This document shows positions 37,090 through 46,819 of a stretch of 64,000 nt of DNA, one piece after another. The stretch covers positions 368,566-432,565 of the forward strand of contig NZ_JACYMO010000001.1 of the NCBI RefSeq assembly GCF_014838825.1, in the 5' to 3' direction. The notes below the pieces were generated by a model. It had not been told where the DNA came from. It searched no databases and saw nothing but the letters and a program-made list of their open reading frames with translations. The position numbers and the translations under genes are program-made. Every line of letters begins with the position of its first letter. The first letter of the stretch is position 1. Source of the stretch: Erwinia persicina (GTDB lineage: Bacteria; Pseudomonadota; Gammaproteobacteria; Enterobacterales; Enterobacteriaceae).

Positions 37090-37896
37090 TTATTGCCCTG
37101 TCACCGGGATCACCGAGCCTTTATAGGTCTGCTGAATGTACTCAGCGACCTGCTTCGACTGGAGATCTTTAGCCAGCTGTATGATACGGGGGTCGTTCGC
37201 CAGTTTCGGCGTAGTGACCAGAATATTGGCGTACGGGTTATTTTTGGCTGACTCCAGCCCCAGCGCGTCTTTTGCCGGATTAAGCCCCGCTTCCAGCGCA
37301 TAGTTACCGTTAATAACGGCCAGATCGACATCGTCCAACGCCCGGGGGATCTGCGGGGATTCCACTTCCAGGATCTTCAGCTGCTTAGGATTGGTGGCAA
37401 TATCTTTCGGCGTGGCCTGGTCTTTTGCCGGGTCACTGAACCCTGGTTTCAGCGTGATCAGCCCCTGGCTTTGCAGCAGATAGAGGGCGCGGCTGAGGTT
37501 GGTAACATTGTTTGGTACCGCCACGGTGCCCTTCTCCGGCACATCCTTCAGGCTTTTCACTTTACGTGAGTAGATCCCCAGCGGTTCAATATGTACCGTG
37601 GCCGCGACGGTAAACGTCTGTCCCAGGGCTTTCTCCTGATCGCGCAGGTAAGGCACGTGCTGGAAGTAGTTGGCGTCCACGTCCCCGTGTGCCAGCAGCT
37701 CGTTGGCGTTGATGCCGCTGGTCAGCTCAATGATTTTAATATCCAGCGAGGGGTCGATTTTCTTCACGTAGTTAAGAATTTCAGCGTGCGGGACGGCATC
37801 GGCCGCCACGCGAAGGGGTTGCGCCGCCTGAGCGGAAAAAGCCAGCGTCAGTGATAACGCGATCCCTGCCAGAGAAAATGAAGCCTGAGGTGTCAT
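37090..37896 (-). CDS. substrate-binding protein, MetQ/NlpA family
   Basis: From ATG 37896 (AAGGAAACACC upstream) the 268-residue protein has a signal peptide ending AQA and an NlpA-type binding domain: '[48 protein letters not shown]' and '[18 protein letters not shown]'. Unlike E. coli MetQ there is no lipobox cysteine, so it should be soluble in the periplasm. A longer upstream frame overlaps the oxygenase gene and is ignored. Substrate: methionine, a derivative, or another sulfur compound. Confidence 0.87.
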   Translation of the reverse strand: MTPQASFSLAGIALSLTLAFSAQAAQPLRVAADAVPHAEILNYVKKIDPSLDIKIIELTSGINANELLAHGDVDANYFQHVPYLRDQEKALGQTFTVAATVHIEPLGIYSRKVKSLKDVPEKGTVAVPNNVTNLSRALYLLQSQGLITLKPGFSDPAKDQATPKDIATNPKQLKILEVESPQIPRALDDVDLAVINGNYALEAGLNPAKDALGLESAKNNPYANILVTTPKLANDPRIIQLAKDLQSKQVAEYIQQTYKGSVIPVTGQ

Positions 37897-37909
37897 GGTG
37901 TTTCCTTGT

Positions 37910-38938
37910 TTAAGCCGTATGTTGAGGTTGTTGTTGTAATTCCTGATACCAGCGGGCTGCCACGTCAGGATGGGAGCGCAGCCGGCCTTTGAGATAGTTC
38001 CAGCCGACATCGCGCAGCAGCGGATTGAGCGGGTCACTGGCCGGGCCCTGTGCCAGCCGGGCAATCTCTTCCGGCAGCGTAAAGACCGGCACGACGGCGT
38101 CCAGCTGTGCGCCAAGGAAAAACGCAATGGACAGGCGATCCTGGTCGTTGGGCGGTGACACCACGCGGTGCACGGTAGCGCGCAGGTAACCATTGCTGGC
38201 CAGCTCCAGCAGCTCACCAATATTCACCACAAATGCCCCCTGCAGCGGCAGCGCATCCACCCAGCGATCCGGCTCGACCTCCACCTGTAATCCGCGCTGC
38301 TGATCCTGTAACAGGAAGCTGAGGAAGCCGGAGTCTTTGTGTGCGCCGACGCCCTGACGGGTGGTTTCTGTGGTCTGCCCGGGATAGCGGATCAGCTTGA
38401 TATGCTCGTTAGGCTTTTCACCATAAAGCGAATCAAAGGCATCCGGCGCCAGTTCCAGCGCCTGAGCAAAAGCGCGCAGCAGCCGCTGGGACATGGTGGT
38501 CATTTCCTGCTGCCAGTGCAGCAGCGTCGGTTTGAGTTCGGGTAAAGCTTCAGGCCACAGATTCGGCCCCTGCAGGCGTTTCCAGCCCGCCTCCCCCTTT
38601 TGCAACGGCAGTGCGGGACGTTCCGCACCAATATCAAACTGTTCACGCCAGTCTGGCTGACTGCGTGTTACCTCGGAACCCGCCCGGTTATAACCACGAA
38701 AATGCGGCGAGTGGATCATCGATACCCGCTGCTTGTCGTCCTCCGGCAGTGCAAAAAACTGGCGTGACAGCTGCTGTACGCGTGCCGACAGCTGTTCATC
38801 TACCCCGTGATTAATCAGATAGAAAAAGCCCACGTCGCGCGCCGACCGGCTGAGCTTTTGCAAAAAGGCCTTCTGCTGTGCGGCATCACCGTCGAGCTGG
38901 GCGAAATCAAGGATCGGTAATGAGGTAATCTGGCTCAT
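37910..38938 (-). CDS. isopenicillin-N-synthase-like 2-oxoglutarate/Fe(II) oxygenase
   Basis: The 342-residue protein has the DIOX_N region ('ARDVGFFYLINHGVDEQL') and the iron-binding HxD ('GVGAHKDSGFLSFLLQD') plus distal His ('ATVHRVVSPP') and the cosubstrate Arg-x-Ser ('DRLSIAFFLG'). This is the plant/fungal-like IPNS superfamily. I chose ATG 38938 (GGAG upstream). It is the first gene of an operon with a MetQNI-like importer, 14 bp before it, so its substrate is probably imported, perhaps a sulfur-containing amino or keto acid. Exact reaction unknown. Confidence 0.85.
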   Translation of the reverse strand: MSQITSLPILDFAQLDGDAAQQKAFLQKLSRSARDVGFFYLINHGVDEQLSARVQQLSRQFFALPEDDKQRVSMIHSPHFRGYNRAGSEVTRSQPDWREQFDIGAERPALPLQKGEAGWKRLQGPNLWPEALPELKPTLLHWQQEMTTMSQRLLRAFAQALELAPDAFDSLYGEKPNEHIKLIRYPGQTTETTRQGVGAHKDSGFLSFLLQDQQRGLQVEVEPDRWVDALPLQGAFVVNIGELLELASNGYLRATVHRVVSPPNDQDRLSIAFFLGAQLDAVVPVFTLPEEIARLAQGPASDPLNPLLRDVGWNYLKGRLRSHPDVAARWYQELQQQPQHTA

Positions 38939-39279
38939 GGAAACTCCGTAACAGGGTTTATGACACGCGGCGAAACGTCGGGCGGTCAGGGCGAGCGGCA
39001 GGCGCTCCGGCTGATAGAGGGAATATTCCGTTTTTTGCGCGGCAGGTAAAATATCAATAGTGGCAAAGGTTGGCACAATCGCAGATAAGGTCAGTCTGCA
39101 ATTCTAAATGCGGGAATGTTATTTTCTTTTGGCGCGGAAAGCGCTCAGAGTACGGAGAGGATCTGACCGTAATGCTGGACGGGCGGCATGGCGGGTTAAG
39201 AAATGAAAAGCAACAGCGTTGCCTGGCTGGCGCGGATGGATACTTTCATACCCACCCACGCCACAGGGGAATGCGTCTG
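38939..39279. other. promoter region of the oxygenase operon, no gene seen
   Basis: About 340 bp between the start of the oxygenase and the end of the AraC-like gene. Frames here either overlap the oxygenase leader or are antisense artefacts. No clear operator was found. Confidence 0.4.
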
Positions 39280-39624
39280 TCAGGCCGCGTGCGCGGCGAT
39301 CTGAACCTGACGACGCCATGCCCCCGGAGACTGGCCAAACTGACGCTTAAAGCTGCGGTTGAAGGATTGCTGGGAGTCAAAGCCAAAGCTGATCGCCACG
39401 TCCAGAATCGGCTCACCGCCCCGTGCGAGGCGTTCAGCGGATTTTTTCAGACGGCGTTCACGAATATATTCACCCAGCGCGTAGCCGGTGTGCTGTTTAA
39501 ACATGCGTTGCAGGTGCCACTTGGAATAGCCAGCGCGTGCGGACACGGTGTCTAAATCCATTTTCCCTTCAATGTGCGTATCGATCCACATTACGAGATC
39601 GTTAATAAAATCATCATGGCTCAT
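39280..39624 (-). CDS. AraC-family regulator of the MarA/SoxS/Rob type
   Basis: The 114-residue protein is only a double helix-turn-helix domain: 'VSARAGYSKWHLQRMFKQHTG' and 'ILDVAISFGFDSQQSFNRSFKRQFGQSP'. These match MarA, SoxS, RamA and Rob closely, so it may bind mar/sox/rob boxes and control efflux and stress genes. No MarR-type partner is adjacent. It is a single gene with its own promoter region. Confidence 0.88.
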   Translation of the reverse strand: MSHDDFINDLVMWIDTHIEGKMDLDTVSARAGYSKWHLQRMFKQHTGYALGEYIRERRLKKSAERLARGGEPILDVAISFGFDSQQSFNRSFKRQFGQSPGAWRRQVQIAAHAA

Positions 39625-39881
39625 CGGACTTCCCCTGAATTGATTAAGGCAATAATGTCATTAGTGTGCAGTCGTTCTGACTGAGCAGGTGGCTACTAAA
39701 GAGCAACTGTAACGAATGCACTTAATAACGGTAAGACAGCCACCGTTATAATGCAAGTTTTATTGTTGCATTAAGTGCGATCGCCGGAAGGGTAAAGGAA
39801 CGGACGGGCACCGCTGTCGGGAGAGATTAAGGGAGGCTATTTCCCCCGCGCACCGCGGGCACAGGGGAAATCAGGGGGTAT

Positions 39882-40337
39882 TCAGGAGGCGCAGCGCTGA
39901 TCGGGGTGAAGGTCGTTACGCTGCATAATTTCACGCAGGGCATCGGCGACGGTACGTCGGGCGAGCACATCAAGCGACGCCTGTTCGGCTTCTTTGGCCA
40001 GCTGTTTAAAGTACCAGCAGGCATTGGCGCTAACGACACAGAGTGCCGGAACGTCCGGGCGACCGGCCATCAGCGGCTTATCTTCTATCACTGAGGTGTA
40101 GATATCGCACAGCGTTATCTGGTCTGCCGGGCGGCCAAGGCGCGTTGTGCCGCAGCGGCCGAGTGTCGAGACGATAATGCCGTCACGCGTCAGTGGCACC
40201 ATCATCTTGCGCACGAAGCTGGGATTAGCATCCAGGCCATCGGCGAGAATTTTACTGGTGCAGCGCAGTCCCTCGCTATCCGCCTTAGCGATACACAGCA
40301 CCATTTGCATGGCGGTAGGAAAACGAATATCAAGCAT
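39882..40337 (-). CDS. Rrf2-family transcriptional regulator
   Basis: The 151-residue protein has the Rrf2 winged helix (~residues 5-65, 'TSKILADGLDANPSFVRKMMVPLTRDGIIVSTLGRCGTTRLGRPADQITLCDIY'-type layout, positions ~27-80). It has cysteines at 62, 77, 100 and 107, but not the three-Cys Fe-S pattern of IscR or NsrR. It is closest in style to YwnA-like members. Its target may be the upstream-facing oxidoreductase gene or itself. Confidence 0.83.
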   Translation of the reverse strand: MLDIRFPTAMQMVLCIAKADSEGLRCTSKILADGLDANPSFVRKMMVPLTRDGIIVSTLGRCGTTRLGRPADQITLCDIYTSVIEDKPLMAGRPDVPALCVVSANACWYFKQLAKEAEQASLDVLARRTVADALREIMQRNDLHPDQRCAS

Positions 40338-40541
40338 GATGTGATCCTTGCTTTTTTCGGCTCATCAGAGAACGAATCACTACAATAAAAAGCATTAAAA
40401 ATCAGTCAACTATAAAATACATGAGTTTGATAATATAACAAACTTAGATACAATTTTGAAGACGCCCACTAAGCAGTACGGGCTATTGGGCCTATCATGA
40501 TGATTTGCAGGGAATTATAAACGGCACCCTGCCCGCCTCTT

Positions 40542-41420
40542 TTACGCTTTATTCTGCTGATCCTGCAGATAGCGATAGACAACCGACAGATCTTTGTCAC
40601 CGTATCCTGCCTCTACCGCCTCCTGCCACTGTGTGGCAATGGTTTGCAGCACGGGCATGGTGCTGTCGCCCGCCGCATCCAGCGCCAGCCGTGCGTCTTT
40701 CAGCGCCCAAGTCAGCTGCATCTGCGCCGGATACTCCCCGTCGGTAATCATGGCCAGTTTGCCTTTTACATAGGGAGCAGCCAGCGGCCCACCTTCCAGC
40801 ACCTGCCAGAAATCATCGGGGGTAAATCCTAACTGATGCGCCAGCTGGGTGCTTTCCGCCACGCCCTGCATCATCGAAACCAGCCAGGCGTTCGCCACCA
40901 GTTTCATCTTTGAACCGGCACCTGCCGCGCCCAGCCACGTTGCTCTTTTGGCAATCGCCGCAAAAACGGGTTCAATGGCGGTCGCGCGCTGACGATCGCC
41001 GCTGGCCAGCACGAGGATCTGTGCCTGTTCAGCCGGGGCTTTGGTGCCGGATACGGGCGCATCCAGCAGCACTACGTCCGGGCGTGTATGCTGAACGCAG
41101 TCGATAAGCTGTTGCGTGGCGTCTATGCCGATGGTGCCCATCTGGCACAGTACGGCAGACGGCCGGAGCTGCGGCAGGATCGACTCACAGGTGGACAACG
41201 TGGTCGCTCCGTCGGAGAGCATGATCAGAACCACCTCCGCCTCTGCCACGGCCTCACTGGCGCTGTCACACATCATCAGGCCCGCAGGGATCAGGTCTTC
41301 ACCACGCTGACGCGTGCGGTTCCAGCCGTAGACTCGGAAGTTATTTTTCAGAAGATTGGCAGCAAAGGCGTGGCCCATCGCGCCCAGACCGAGCACGGCG
41401 ACCGTAGGAAGTGACGTCAC
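40542..41420 (-). CDS. beta-hydroxyacid dehydrogenase (3-hydroxyisobutyrate dehydrogenase family)
   Basis: The 292-residue NAD(P)-binding protein starts with 'VAVLGLGAMGHAFAANLL', has the substrate motif 'LLDAPVSGTKAPAEQ' (~120) and the catalytic lysine in 'GSKMKLVANAW' (~170), all normal for the family (GarR, HIBADH, imine reductases). It is a single gene near an Rrf2 regulator. The substrate is not predictable. Confidence 0.87.
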   Translation of the reverse strand: MTSLPTVAVLGLGAMGHAFAANLLKNNFRVYGWNRTRQRGEDLIPAGLMMCDSASEAVAEAEVVLIMLSDGATTLSTCESILPQLRPSAVLCQMGTIGIDATQQLIDCVQHTRPDVVLLDAPVSGTKAPAEQAQILVLASGDRQRATAIEPVFAAIAKRATWLGAAGAGSKMKLVANAWLVSMMQGVAESTQLAHQLGFTPDDFWQVLEGGPLAAPYVKGKLAMITDGEYPAQMQLTWALKDARLALDAAGDSTMPVLQTIATQWQEAVEAGYGDKDLSVVYRYLQDQQNKA

Positions 41421-41529
41421 AGGTTGTCTCCCTGGTGAAGGTGTATAAACGCAACGCGCACGCGTCGCAGGAACCTAACCAGGGTAGCTTAATCTGCACG
41501 CTTAGAACAGCCTGCCCTGCCACAGGGCA

Positions 41530-41652
41530 TTATTTTGTCGACGGCGTGTCATCGTAGGAGTAAAGCGCGGGAAGGGGCTGGGTGATCACACCCAGCGCGG
41601 TGACTACCAGCATGATCGCGGCGGCGATCAGTAAAAGTCGGACGTTCATCAT
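41530..41652 (-). CDS. tiny single-helix membrane protein
   Basis: A 39-40 residue frame (MNVRLLLIAAAIMLVVTALGVIT...) is a membrane helix with a short polar tail. It starts within the stop codon of the 57-residue gene (ATGATGA overlap), so the two are coupled. Not recognised; its coupling and hydrophobicity make it a real candidate. Confidence 0.55.
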   Translation of the reverse strand: MMNVRLLLIAAAIMLVVTALGVITQPLPALYSYDDTPSTK

Positions 41653-41822
41653 ACGACTAGCTGCGCCTCCACCTGCTGGGCGGGCGTAAAGCGCATCCGG
41701 TTTCCGCTGGTGGTCCAGACTTCAATGCTCTGCGGGGTGCTGCGTATCATCGCCAGTTTAACCAGCATGCCAAACTGACGCAGTTGATGATTAAGCGTTA
41801 ACTGCCGTGCCGGAATTGTCAT
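41649..41822 (-). CDS. small protein of unknown function
   Basis: A 57-residue basic protein (MTIPARQLTLNHQLRQF...) begins after the strong ribosome site GAGAGGG placed 6 bases from the ATG. It contains 'IEVWTTSGNRMRFTPAQQ', which looks like a small beta-rich fold. It overlaps the tiny membrane protein. No family recognised. Confidence 0.6.
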   Translation of the reverse strand: MTIPARQLTLNHQLRQFGMLVKLAMIRSTPQSIEVWTTSGNRMRFTPAQQVEAQLVV

Positions 41823-41965
41823 TTTTTACCCTCTCAGGTTCTGCTGCTGTGCGAATAGTTATTTTTCTCCGCGAAATATTAGCAGTTTGTGCTGGGTAAT
41901 TATTTGACGTAGATCAATTATTACTTACGGAAATTGATTTCCTGCCGGCATCAGGCCGTTAGTCA

Positions 41966-42889
41966 CTAAAAAATCGATCGCCCGATGCGCTCGGCCAGAC
42001 GCTCCAGCGCCGCTGTACCCGCTAAAGAGTTGCCCGACGTATCCAGTTCTGGCGACCAGACGGCGATACTCATCTCACCCGGCACCACGGCAATGATCCC
42101 GCCGCCTACCCCGGACTTACCGGGCATTCCGACACGCCATGCGAACTCCCCGGCCCCGTCATACATGCCGCTGGTGACCATCAGGGCGTTGATCTGACGG
42201 GTCTGTTTTGGCGACAATATCACGTCATCCTGCCCCGGTCCTTTGCCATGATTGGCAAGATAGAGGAAACAGCGAGCCAGTTCCACGCAGCTCAGCGTCA
42301 TTGAGCAGTAATGGAAATAGGTTTGCAGCACTGTTGGCACGTCGTTGTCGAAATTGCCAAAGGATTTCATCAGCCAGGCGATGGAGGCATTGCGGGCGGA
42401 ATGATCGAACTCGGAACGCGCGACGTGGCGGTCATAGGCGATTTCAGGCTCCTGCACCAGACCCCTGACCACTTCCAGCATACGCTGCCGGGGAGCGGTC
42501 AGGCGGGTTTCCAGCATATCGCATACGACCAGCGCCCCGGCGTTGATAAAGGGATTTCGCGGTTTCCCCTGTTCCAGCTCCAGCTGTAACAGCGAGTTGA
42601 ACGGCTGACCGGACGGTTCTTTGCCGACCCGCTGCCAGATTTCACTGTCCTGATAACGCGTCAGTGCCAGCGTCAGCGACAGCACCTTGGAAATGGACTG
42701 TATAGAAAAGCGTTCCTCTGCGTCCCCCGCCTGATAAACGGTGCCGTCGAGCATACAGACCGCGATGCCGAGCCGGTCTGCGGACACATCCGCCAGCGCC
42801 GGGATGTAATCAGCCACCTTCCCCTGCCCGATTAACGGGCGAACCTGATCGAGGATCTCACTCAACAACGCATTGTCCAGAACACTCAC
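41966..42889 (-). CDS. glsB: glutaminase
   Basis: The 307-residue protein matches GlsB/YneH (308 in E. coli), with a beta-lactamase-like serine fold: '[18 protein letters not shown]' contains the SxxK nucleophile, and '[15 protein letters not shown]', '[25 protein letters not shown]' and '[24 protein letters not shown]' are signature stretches. It hydrolyses glutamine to glutamate and ammonia. It is divergent from sotB across a ~280-bp AT-rich gap. Confidence 0.94.
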   Translation of the reverse strand: MSVLDNALLSEILDQVRPLIGQGKVADYIPALADVSADRLGIAVCMLDGTVYQAGDAEERFSIQSISKVLSLTLALTRYQDSEIWQRVGKEPSGQPFNSLLQLELEQGKPRNPFINAGALVVCDMLETRLTAPRQRMLEVVRGLVQEPEIAYDRHVARSEFDHSARNASIAWLMKSFGNFDNDVPTVLQTYFHYCSMTLSCVELARCFLYLANHGKGPGQDDVILSPKQTRQINALMVTSGMYDGAGEFAWRVGMPGKSGVGGGIIAVVPGEMSIAVWSPELDTSGNSLAGTAALERLAERIGRSIF

Positions 42890-43173
42890 GTTAACCTTTC
42901 CTCTGCCGCTGGCCTGATGGTTTCATTTCCCGGGCGATTCTGCGGCCTGGCCGCAGCGGCGTCAATTATTGACAGGAAGAAGGTGTGAGTTTTTTTACAT
43001 AATTTTAACGACTGAAATATAACGGCAGCATAACGCCCGTTTATATAAAAATTCTGATTTACAATTTTGTGGATTTTTTTATTTCATCTGGCGGGTAAAT
43101 AAAAGACAATATCCGGCGTTATTCTTTTACCTGACTTTCAGGTTAACATTCCCTCAACACGTCGTTAACTTCA

Positions 43174-44358
43174 ATGCAATCAACTACTGTTTCCCGTAAG
43201 ACCGCATGGCTACGCGTGGTAATGCTCGCTATTGGTGCGTTTATTTTTAATACCACGGAGTTTGTTCCGGTCGGCCTGCTTTCCGATATCGGCAGCAGTT
43301 TTTCCATGCCCACGGCACAGGTCGGCCTGATGCTGACCATTTATGCCTGGGTGGTGGCATTAATGTCGCTGCCGATGATGCTGTTGACGCGTAATATTGA
43401 ACGCCGGCTGTTGTTGATTGTGATCTTTGTGCTGTTTATTGCCAGCCACGCACTCTCTTCCGTCGCCTGGGACTTCACCACGTTAGTGGTGTCGCGCATC
43501 GGCATCGCCTTTTCACATGCTGTTTTCTGGTCGATCACGGCCTCACTGGCGATCCGCGTCGCTCCACCGGGGAAAAAAACCCAGGCGCTGAGTATGCTGG
43601 CGACCGGCACCGCGCTGGCGATGGTGCTCGGCCTGCCGATTGGTCGCATGATCGGCCAGCTGCTCGGCTGGCGCATCACCTTTGCCGTTATTGGTGCAGT
43701 GGCGCTGGTCACCATGCTGCTGCTGGTGAAGTTGCTGCCTAAGCTGCCCAGCGAACATACCGGGTCGCTGAAAAGCGTGCCGATGCTGTTCCGTCGCCCG
43801 GCCCTGGTCGCCCTGTATATTTTGATTGCGGTGACCGTGACCGCGCACTACACCGCTTACAGCTATATTGAGCCGTTTATTCAGAGCGTCGCCGCCCTGA
43901 GCGGTGGCTTCACCACGTTCCTGCTGCTCATTTTCGGCGCGGCAGGGATTGTCGGCAGCGTGCTGTTCAGTATTTACGGCAATAAATATCCGGCGACATT
44001 TTTACTCGGGGCCATTGCGCTGATTACCCTGTCGATGCTGTCGCTGTATTTATCCGCCACCCATACGCTGGCCATTTCCACCTTGTGCATTATCTGGGGG
44101 ATGGCGATGATGATCATTGGCCTGGCGGTCCAGGTGCGCGTGCTGGCGCTGGCACCGGATGCGACGGATGTGGCTATGTCACTGCTGTCGGGGATTTATA
44201 ATATTGGTATCGGCGCGGGCGCGCTGTTGGGCAATCAGGTGAGTCTGCATCTGAATATGGCCAGCGTAGGCTATGTCGGCGGTGCGATCGGCACCCTGGC
44301 GTTGCTGTGGTGTGCGTGGAGTATGAAGCGTTATCCGCAGTTGCGGTTAAATGGTTAA
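43174..44358 (+). CDS. sotB: sugar efflux transporter of the major facilitator superfamily
   Basis: The 394-residue protein has 12 membrane helices. '[18 protein letters not shown]', '[21 protein letters not shown]' and '[37 protein letters not shown]' are nearly identical to E. coli SotB/YdeA. It exports arabinose, IPTG and related sugars when they accumulate. glsB and sotB lie close together in E. coli too. The ribosome site is weak. Confidence 0.93.
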   Translation: MQSTTVSRKTAWLRVVMLAIGAFIFNTTEFVPVGLLSDIGSSFSMPTAQVGLMLTIYAWVVALMSLPMMLLTRNIERRLLLIVIFVLFIASHALSSVAWDFTTLVVSRIGIAFSHAVFWSITASLAIRVAPPGKKTQALSMLATGTALAMVLGLPIGRMIGQLLGWRITFAVIGAVALVTMLLLVKLLPKLPSEHTGSLKSVPMLFRRPALVALYILIAVTVTAHYTAYSYIEPFIQSVAALSGGFTTFLLLIFGAAGIVGSVLFSIYGNKYPATFLLGAIALITLSMLSLYLSATHTLAISTLCIIWGMAMMIIGLAVQVRVLALAPDATDVAMSLLSGIYNIGIGAGALLGNQVSLHLNMASVGYVGGAIGTLALLWCAWSMKRYPQLRLNG

Positions 44359-44368
44359 CAACCGGAAA

Positions 44369-44394
44369 GGGCCGATCGGCAATGCGATCGGCCC
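44369..44394. terminator. bidirectional hairpin between sotB and rhaM
   Basis: GGGCCGATCG-N6-CGATCGGCCC is a perfect 10-bp stem between two convergent genes. T-runs are poor, so strength is uncertain. Confidence 0.65.
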
Positions 44395-44406
44395 CCTGCT
44401 GTCACC

Positions 44407-44721
44407 TCAGTCCAGATAAAATACCGGGGTCAGCGCCTGACTCACCGGGCTGTGGTCCTCATTCGACGGCATCAGTTCGCTCATTGACTGCCACCATCGC
44501 TGGCACACCTCTGTTTTCGCCACCGCATTCCAGCGCGCTTCTGACTCGATTTCCACGACGGCAAACAGCAGACTGCGCGGCGCATCCAGAAAAATGCTGT
44601 AGTGGTGCGCGCCGTGCGCTTTCAGCGTCTCTGCCAGCTCAGGCCAGATCGGATTGTGGCGCTGCTGATACGCCTGATGTTTGTCAGGATGTACCTGCAT
44701 CACAAAAGCCTTACGCAACAT
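44407..44721 (-). CDS. rhaM: L-rhamnose mutarotase
   Basis: From ATG 44721 it has 104 residues, exactly the E. coli length. '[29 protein letters not shown]' contains the active-site His, and '[18 protein letters not shown]' ends the fold. It interconverts alpha- and beta-L-rhamnose for the isomerase. It overlaps the end of rhaD by 11 bp and closes the rhaBADM operon. Confidence 0.94.
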   Translation of the reverse strand: MLRKAFVMQVHPDKHQAYQQRHNPIWPELAETLKAHGAHHYSIFLDAPRSLLFAVVEIESEARWNAVAKTEVCQRWWQSMSELMPSNEDHSPVSQALTPVFYLD

Positions 44722-45553
44722 GATTATGCTTCGCTTCCAGCGCGGCGCGCCAGGGTTTGACGCCAAAACGTTCGCCGAGCGCGATCAGTTCATCGGTGGT
44801 AATGCTCTGCCTCATGCCCCCCATCGACAGCACTTTTACCACCACTTCAGAGGACTTTTCGGCGGTATCTATCAGACCAAAGGTTTCATCAAGCGTCGGC
44901 CCTGCACCGAAAATGCCGTGGAACGGCCACATTACCAGTGAGTGTGACTGCATTTTTTCTGCAGTCGCGCGGCCAATACCGTCAGTGCCCGGCACCATCC
45001 ACGGCACAATACCGACGCCGTCCGGGAACACCACCAGACACTCGGTACTGCCCTCCCAGAGCAGGCGGGTAAAGCGGGCAGAGTCCAACTCGACTACATA
45101 GCTGAGCGCCATAAAATTCGTGGCATGGCAGTGCATAATCACCCGGTCTGCGCCGTCGGTTAGCTGCTTACGCACGCTGTGCGACTGGAAGTGTGAAGCC
45201 AGCTCCGACGTCGGTACGCCGCCGTGGGTCAGGCCCCAGTGAATGGTGAACGCCCGCCCGTCCTCACTGACGCGCAGCAACACCAGACAGTCAGCCGGGT
45301 CCAGCTGCACGTTACGGAAAAACTTCCCTGAGCCGGTGACCAGGAACCAGTCATTGGCCAGCAGGGGCGCGGGCTGACTCAGCTCAAGGGTACGCGGATT
45401 GCGGTCAAAATCAGCGGCAAAGGGCTGGACTTCCTCATCCAGCAGGCGCAATGAGACATTTCCGCCGTTGCGTTCGTCCCAGCCCTTCAGCCACATATCG
45501 GTTGTTGCTTTTACCATTCCCTGGACAAACCAGGCGTTGAGAATCTGATGCAT
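44711..45553 (-). CDS. rhaD: rhamnulose-1-phosphate aldolase
   Basis: The 280-residue class II aldolase has the zinc ligands 'MHCHATN' and 'FHGIFGAG', the phosphate site '[13 protein letters not shown]' and '[10 protein letters not shown]'. It splits rhamnulose-1-phosphate into dihydroxyacetone phosphate and L-lactaldehyde. The gene lies 9 bp after rhaA and overlaps rhaM, as expected of the operon. Confidence 0.95.
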   Translation of the reverse strand: MHQILNAWFVQGMVKATTDMWLKGWDERNGGNVSLRLLDEEVQPFAADFDRNPRTLELSQPAPLLANDWFLVTGSGKFFRNVQLDPADCLVLLRVSEDGRAFTIHWGLTHGGVPTSELASHFQSHSVRKQLTDGADRVIMHCHATNFMALSYVVELDSARFTRLLWEGSTECLVVFPDGVGIVPWMVPGTDGIGRATAEKMQSHSLVMWPFHGIFGAGPTLDETFGLIDTAEKSSEVVVKVLSMGGMRQSITTDELIALGERFGVKPWRAALEAKHNHVA

Positions 45554-45562
45554 AGAGTTACC

Positions 45563-46819
45563 TTAACGTTGGCTGAGGATCTGTTGTTCGTACTGGCGGA
45601 CTTCGCCTAACCAGCTGGCCCCGGCGGGCACTTCGTGGCGCAGGCACCAGGCCTCCCACACGGCCTGCCACGGCAGGGACTTTTGCTCTTCAAGCAGCGC
45701 CAGACGTGCGGTGTAGTCACCGTCGTTTTCCAGCGTTTTCAGTGTATCAACCGGTTCAAGCAGGGCGCGCAGCAGGGCTTTTTTGGCGTTACGCGTGCCG
45801 ATCACCCAGGCCGCAATGCGGTTGATTGAAGCATCGAAGAAGTCGAGACCAATGTGTACTTTATCGAACAGGCGCTGACGCACGATTTCACTGGCAATCG
45901 CCTGCGTTTCATCATCGAGCAGCACGACATGGTCGCTGTCCCAGCGAACCGGGCGACTGACGTGCAGCAGCAGGCGCGGCACGTAGAGCATGGCGGTGGA
46001 GATCTTATCCGAGATCACTTCGGTCGGATGGAAATGCCCGGCGTCCAGCGTCAGCGCCGTCTGGCGGCTGGCAGCATAGCCAAGACAGAATTCGTTGGAG
46101 CCGACGGTATAGCTTTCCGCGCCGATGCCGAACAGCTTGCTCTCTACCGCATCGATATGGTGTGCCGGATCCAGTTTTTCGCGGATCACCTCATCCAGAG
46201 AGTCCATCAGGCGCTGGCGCGGCGCCAGACGATCGACGGTCACATCTTTCATACCGTCCGGCACCCAGATATTCATCACCGAGGGCGATCCGAGCTGTTC
46301 ACCAAACCAGGCGGATACCTTTCGGCTTGCCTGACAGTGTTCGATCCAGAACTGGCGGATCTCCGCATTGCTGTGGGCCAGGGTAAAACCGTCAGCACTC
46401 AGCTCATGGGAAAAACAGCTGGGGTTGAAGTCCAGACCCAGCTGCCGGTCGCGGGCCCACGCTACCCACCCAGAAAAATGGTGCGGCTTGATTTCATTGC
46501 GTTTTACCGCCTGCTCGCTTTCCAGATAGATAGCGTGCAGGTTCAGCCGTTTTGGCCCGGGGATCAGTGACATCGCCAGATCGAGATCGGCGCGCAGCTC
46601 TGCCACATTGCGTGCGCGACCGGGATAGTTACCGGTGGCCTGAATACCGCCGGTCAGCGCGCCCTGGGGATTTTCAAAACCGCGCACGTCGTCCCCCTGC
46701 CAGCAGTGCATCGACACCGGTAGCTGGTCGAGCTGCGCCAGCGCGGCGTCCACGTCTACGCCGATATCGGCAAAGCGCTGTTTCGCCAGGGCGAAAGCCT
46801 GTTCAATGGCCTGAGTCAT
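45563..46819 (-). CDS. rhaA: L-rhamnose isomerase
   Basis: From ATG 46819 the protein has 418 residues (E. coli 419) and near-identical motifs: '[34 protein letters not shown]'-region, '[20 protein letters not shown]' and '[18 protein letters not shown]'-type metal-binding residues. It converts L-rhamnose to L-rhamnulose. The start codon overlaps the rhaB stop by 4 bp; I rejected the TTG two codons upstream. Confidence 0.95.
   Translation of the reverse strand: MTQAIEQAFALAKQRFADIGVDVDAALAQLDQLPVSMHCWQGDDVRGFENPQGALTGGIQATGNYPGRARNVAELRADLDLAMSLIPGPKRLNLHAIYLESEQAVKRNEIKPHHFSGWVAWARDRQLGLDFNPSCFSHELSADGFTLAHSNAEIRQFWIEHCQASRKVSAWFGEQLGSPSVMNIWVPDGMKDVTVDRLAPRQRLMDSLDEVIREKLDPAHHIDAVESKLFGIGAESYTVGSNEFCLGYAASRQTALTLDAGHFHPTEVISDKISTAMLYVPRLLLHVSRPVRWDSDHVVLLDDETQAIASEIVRQRLFDKVHIGLDFFDASINRIAAWVIGTRNAKKALLRALLEPVDTLKTLENDGDYTARLALLEEQKSLPWQAVWEAWCLRHEVPAGASWLGEVRQYEQQILSQR

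Noticed and set aside
37897..38220. 108-residue upstream extension of the MetQ-like frame
   Set aside because: It overlaps the oxygenase gene, has no ribosome site, and would place a signal peptide in the middle of the protein.
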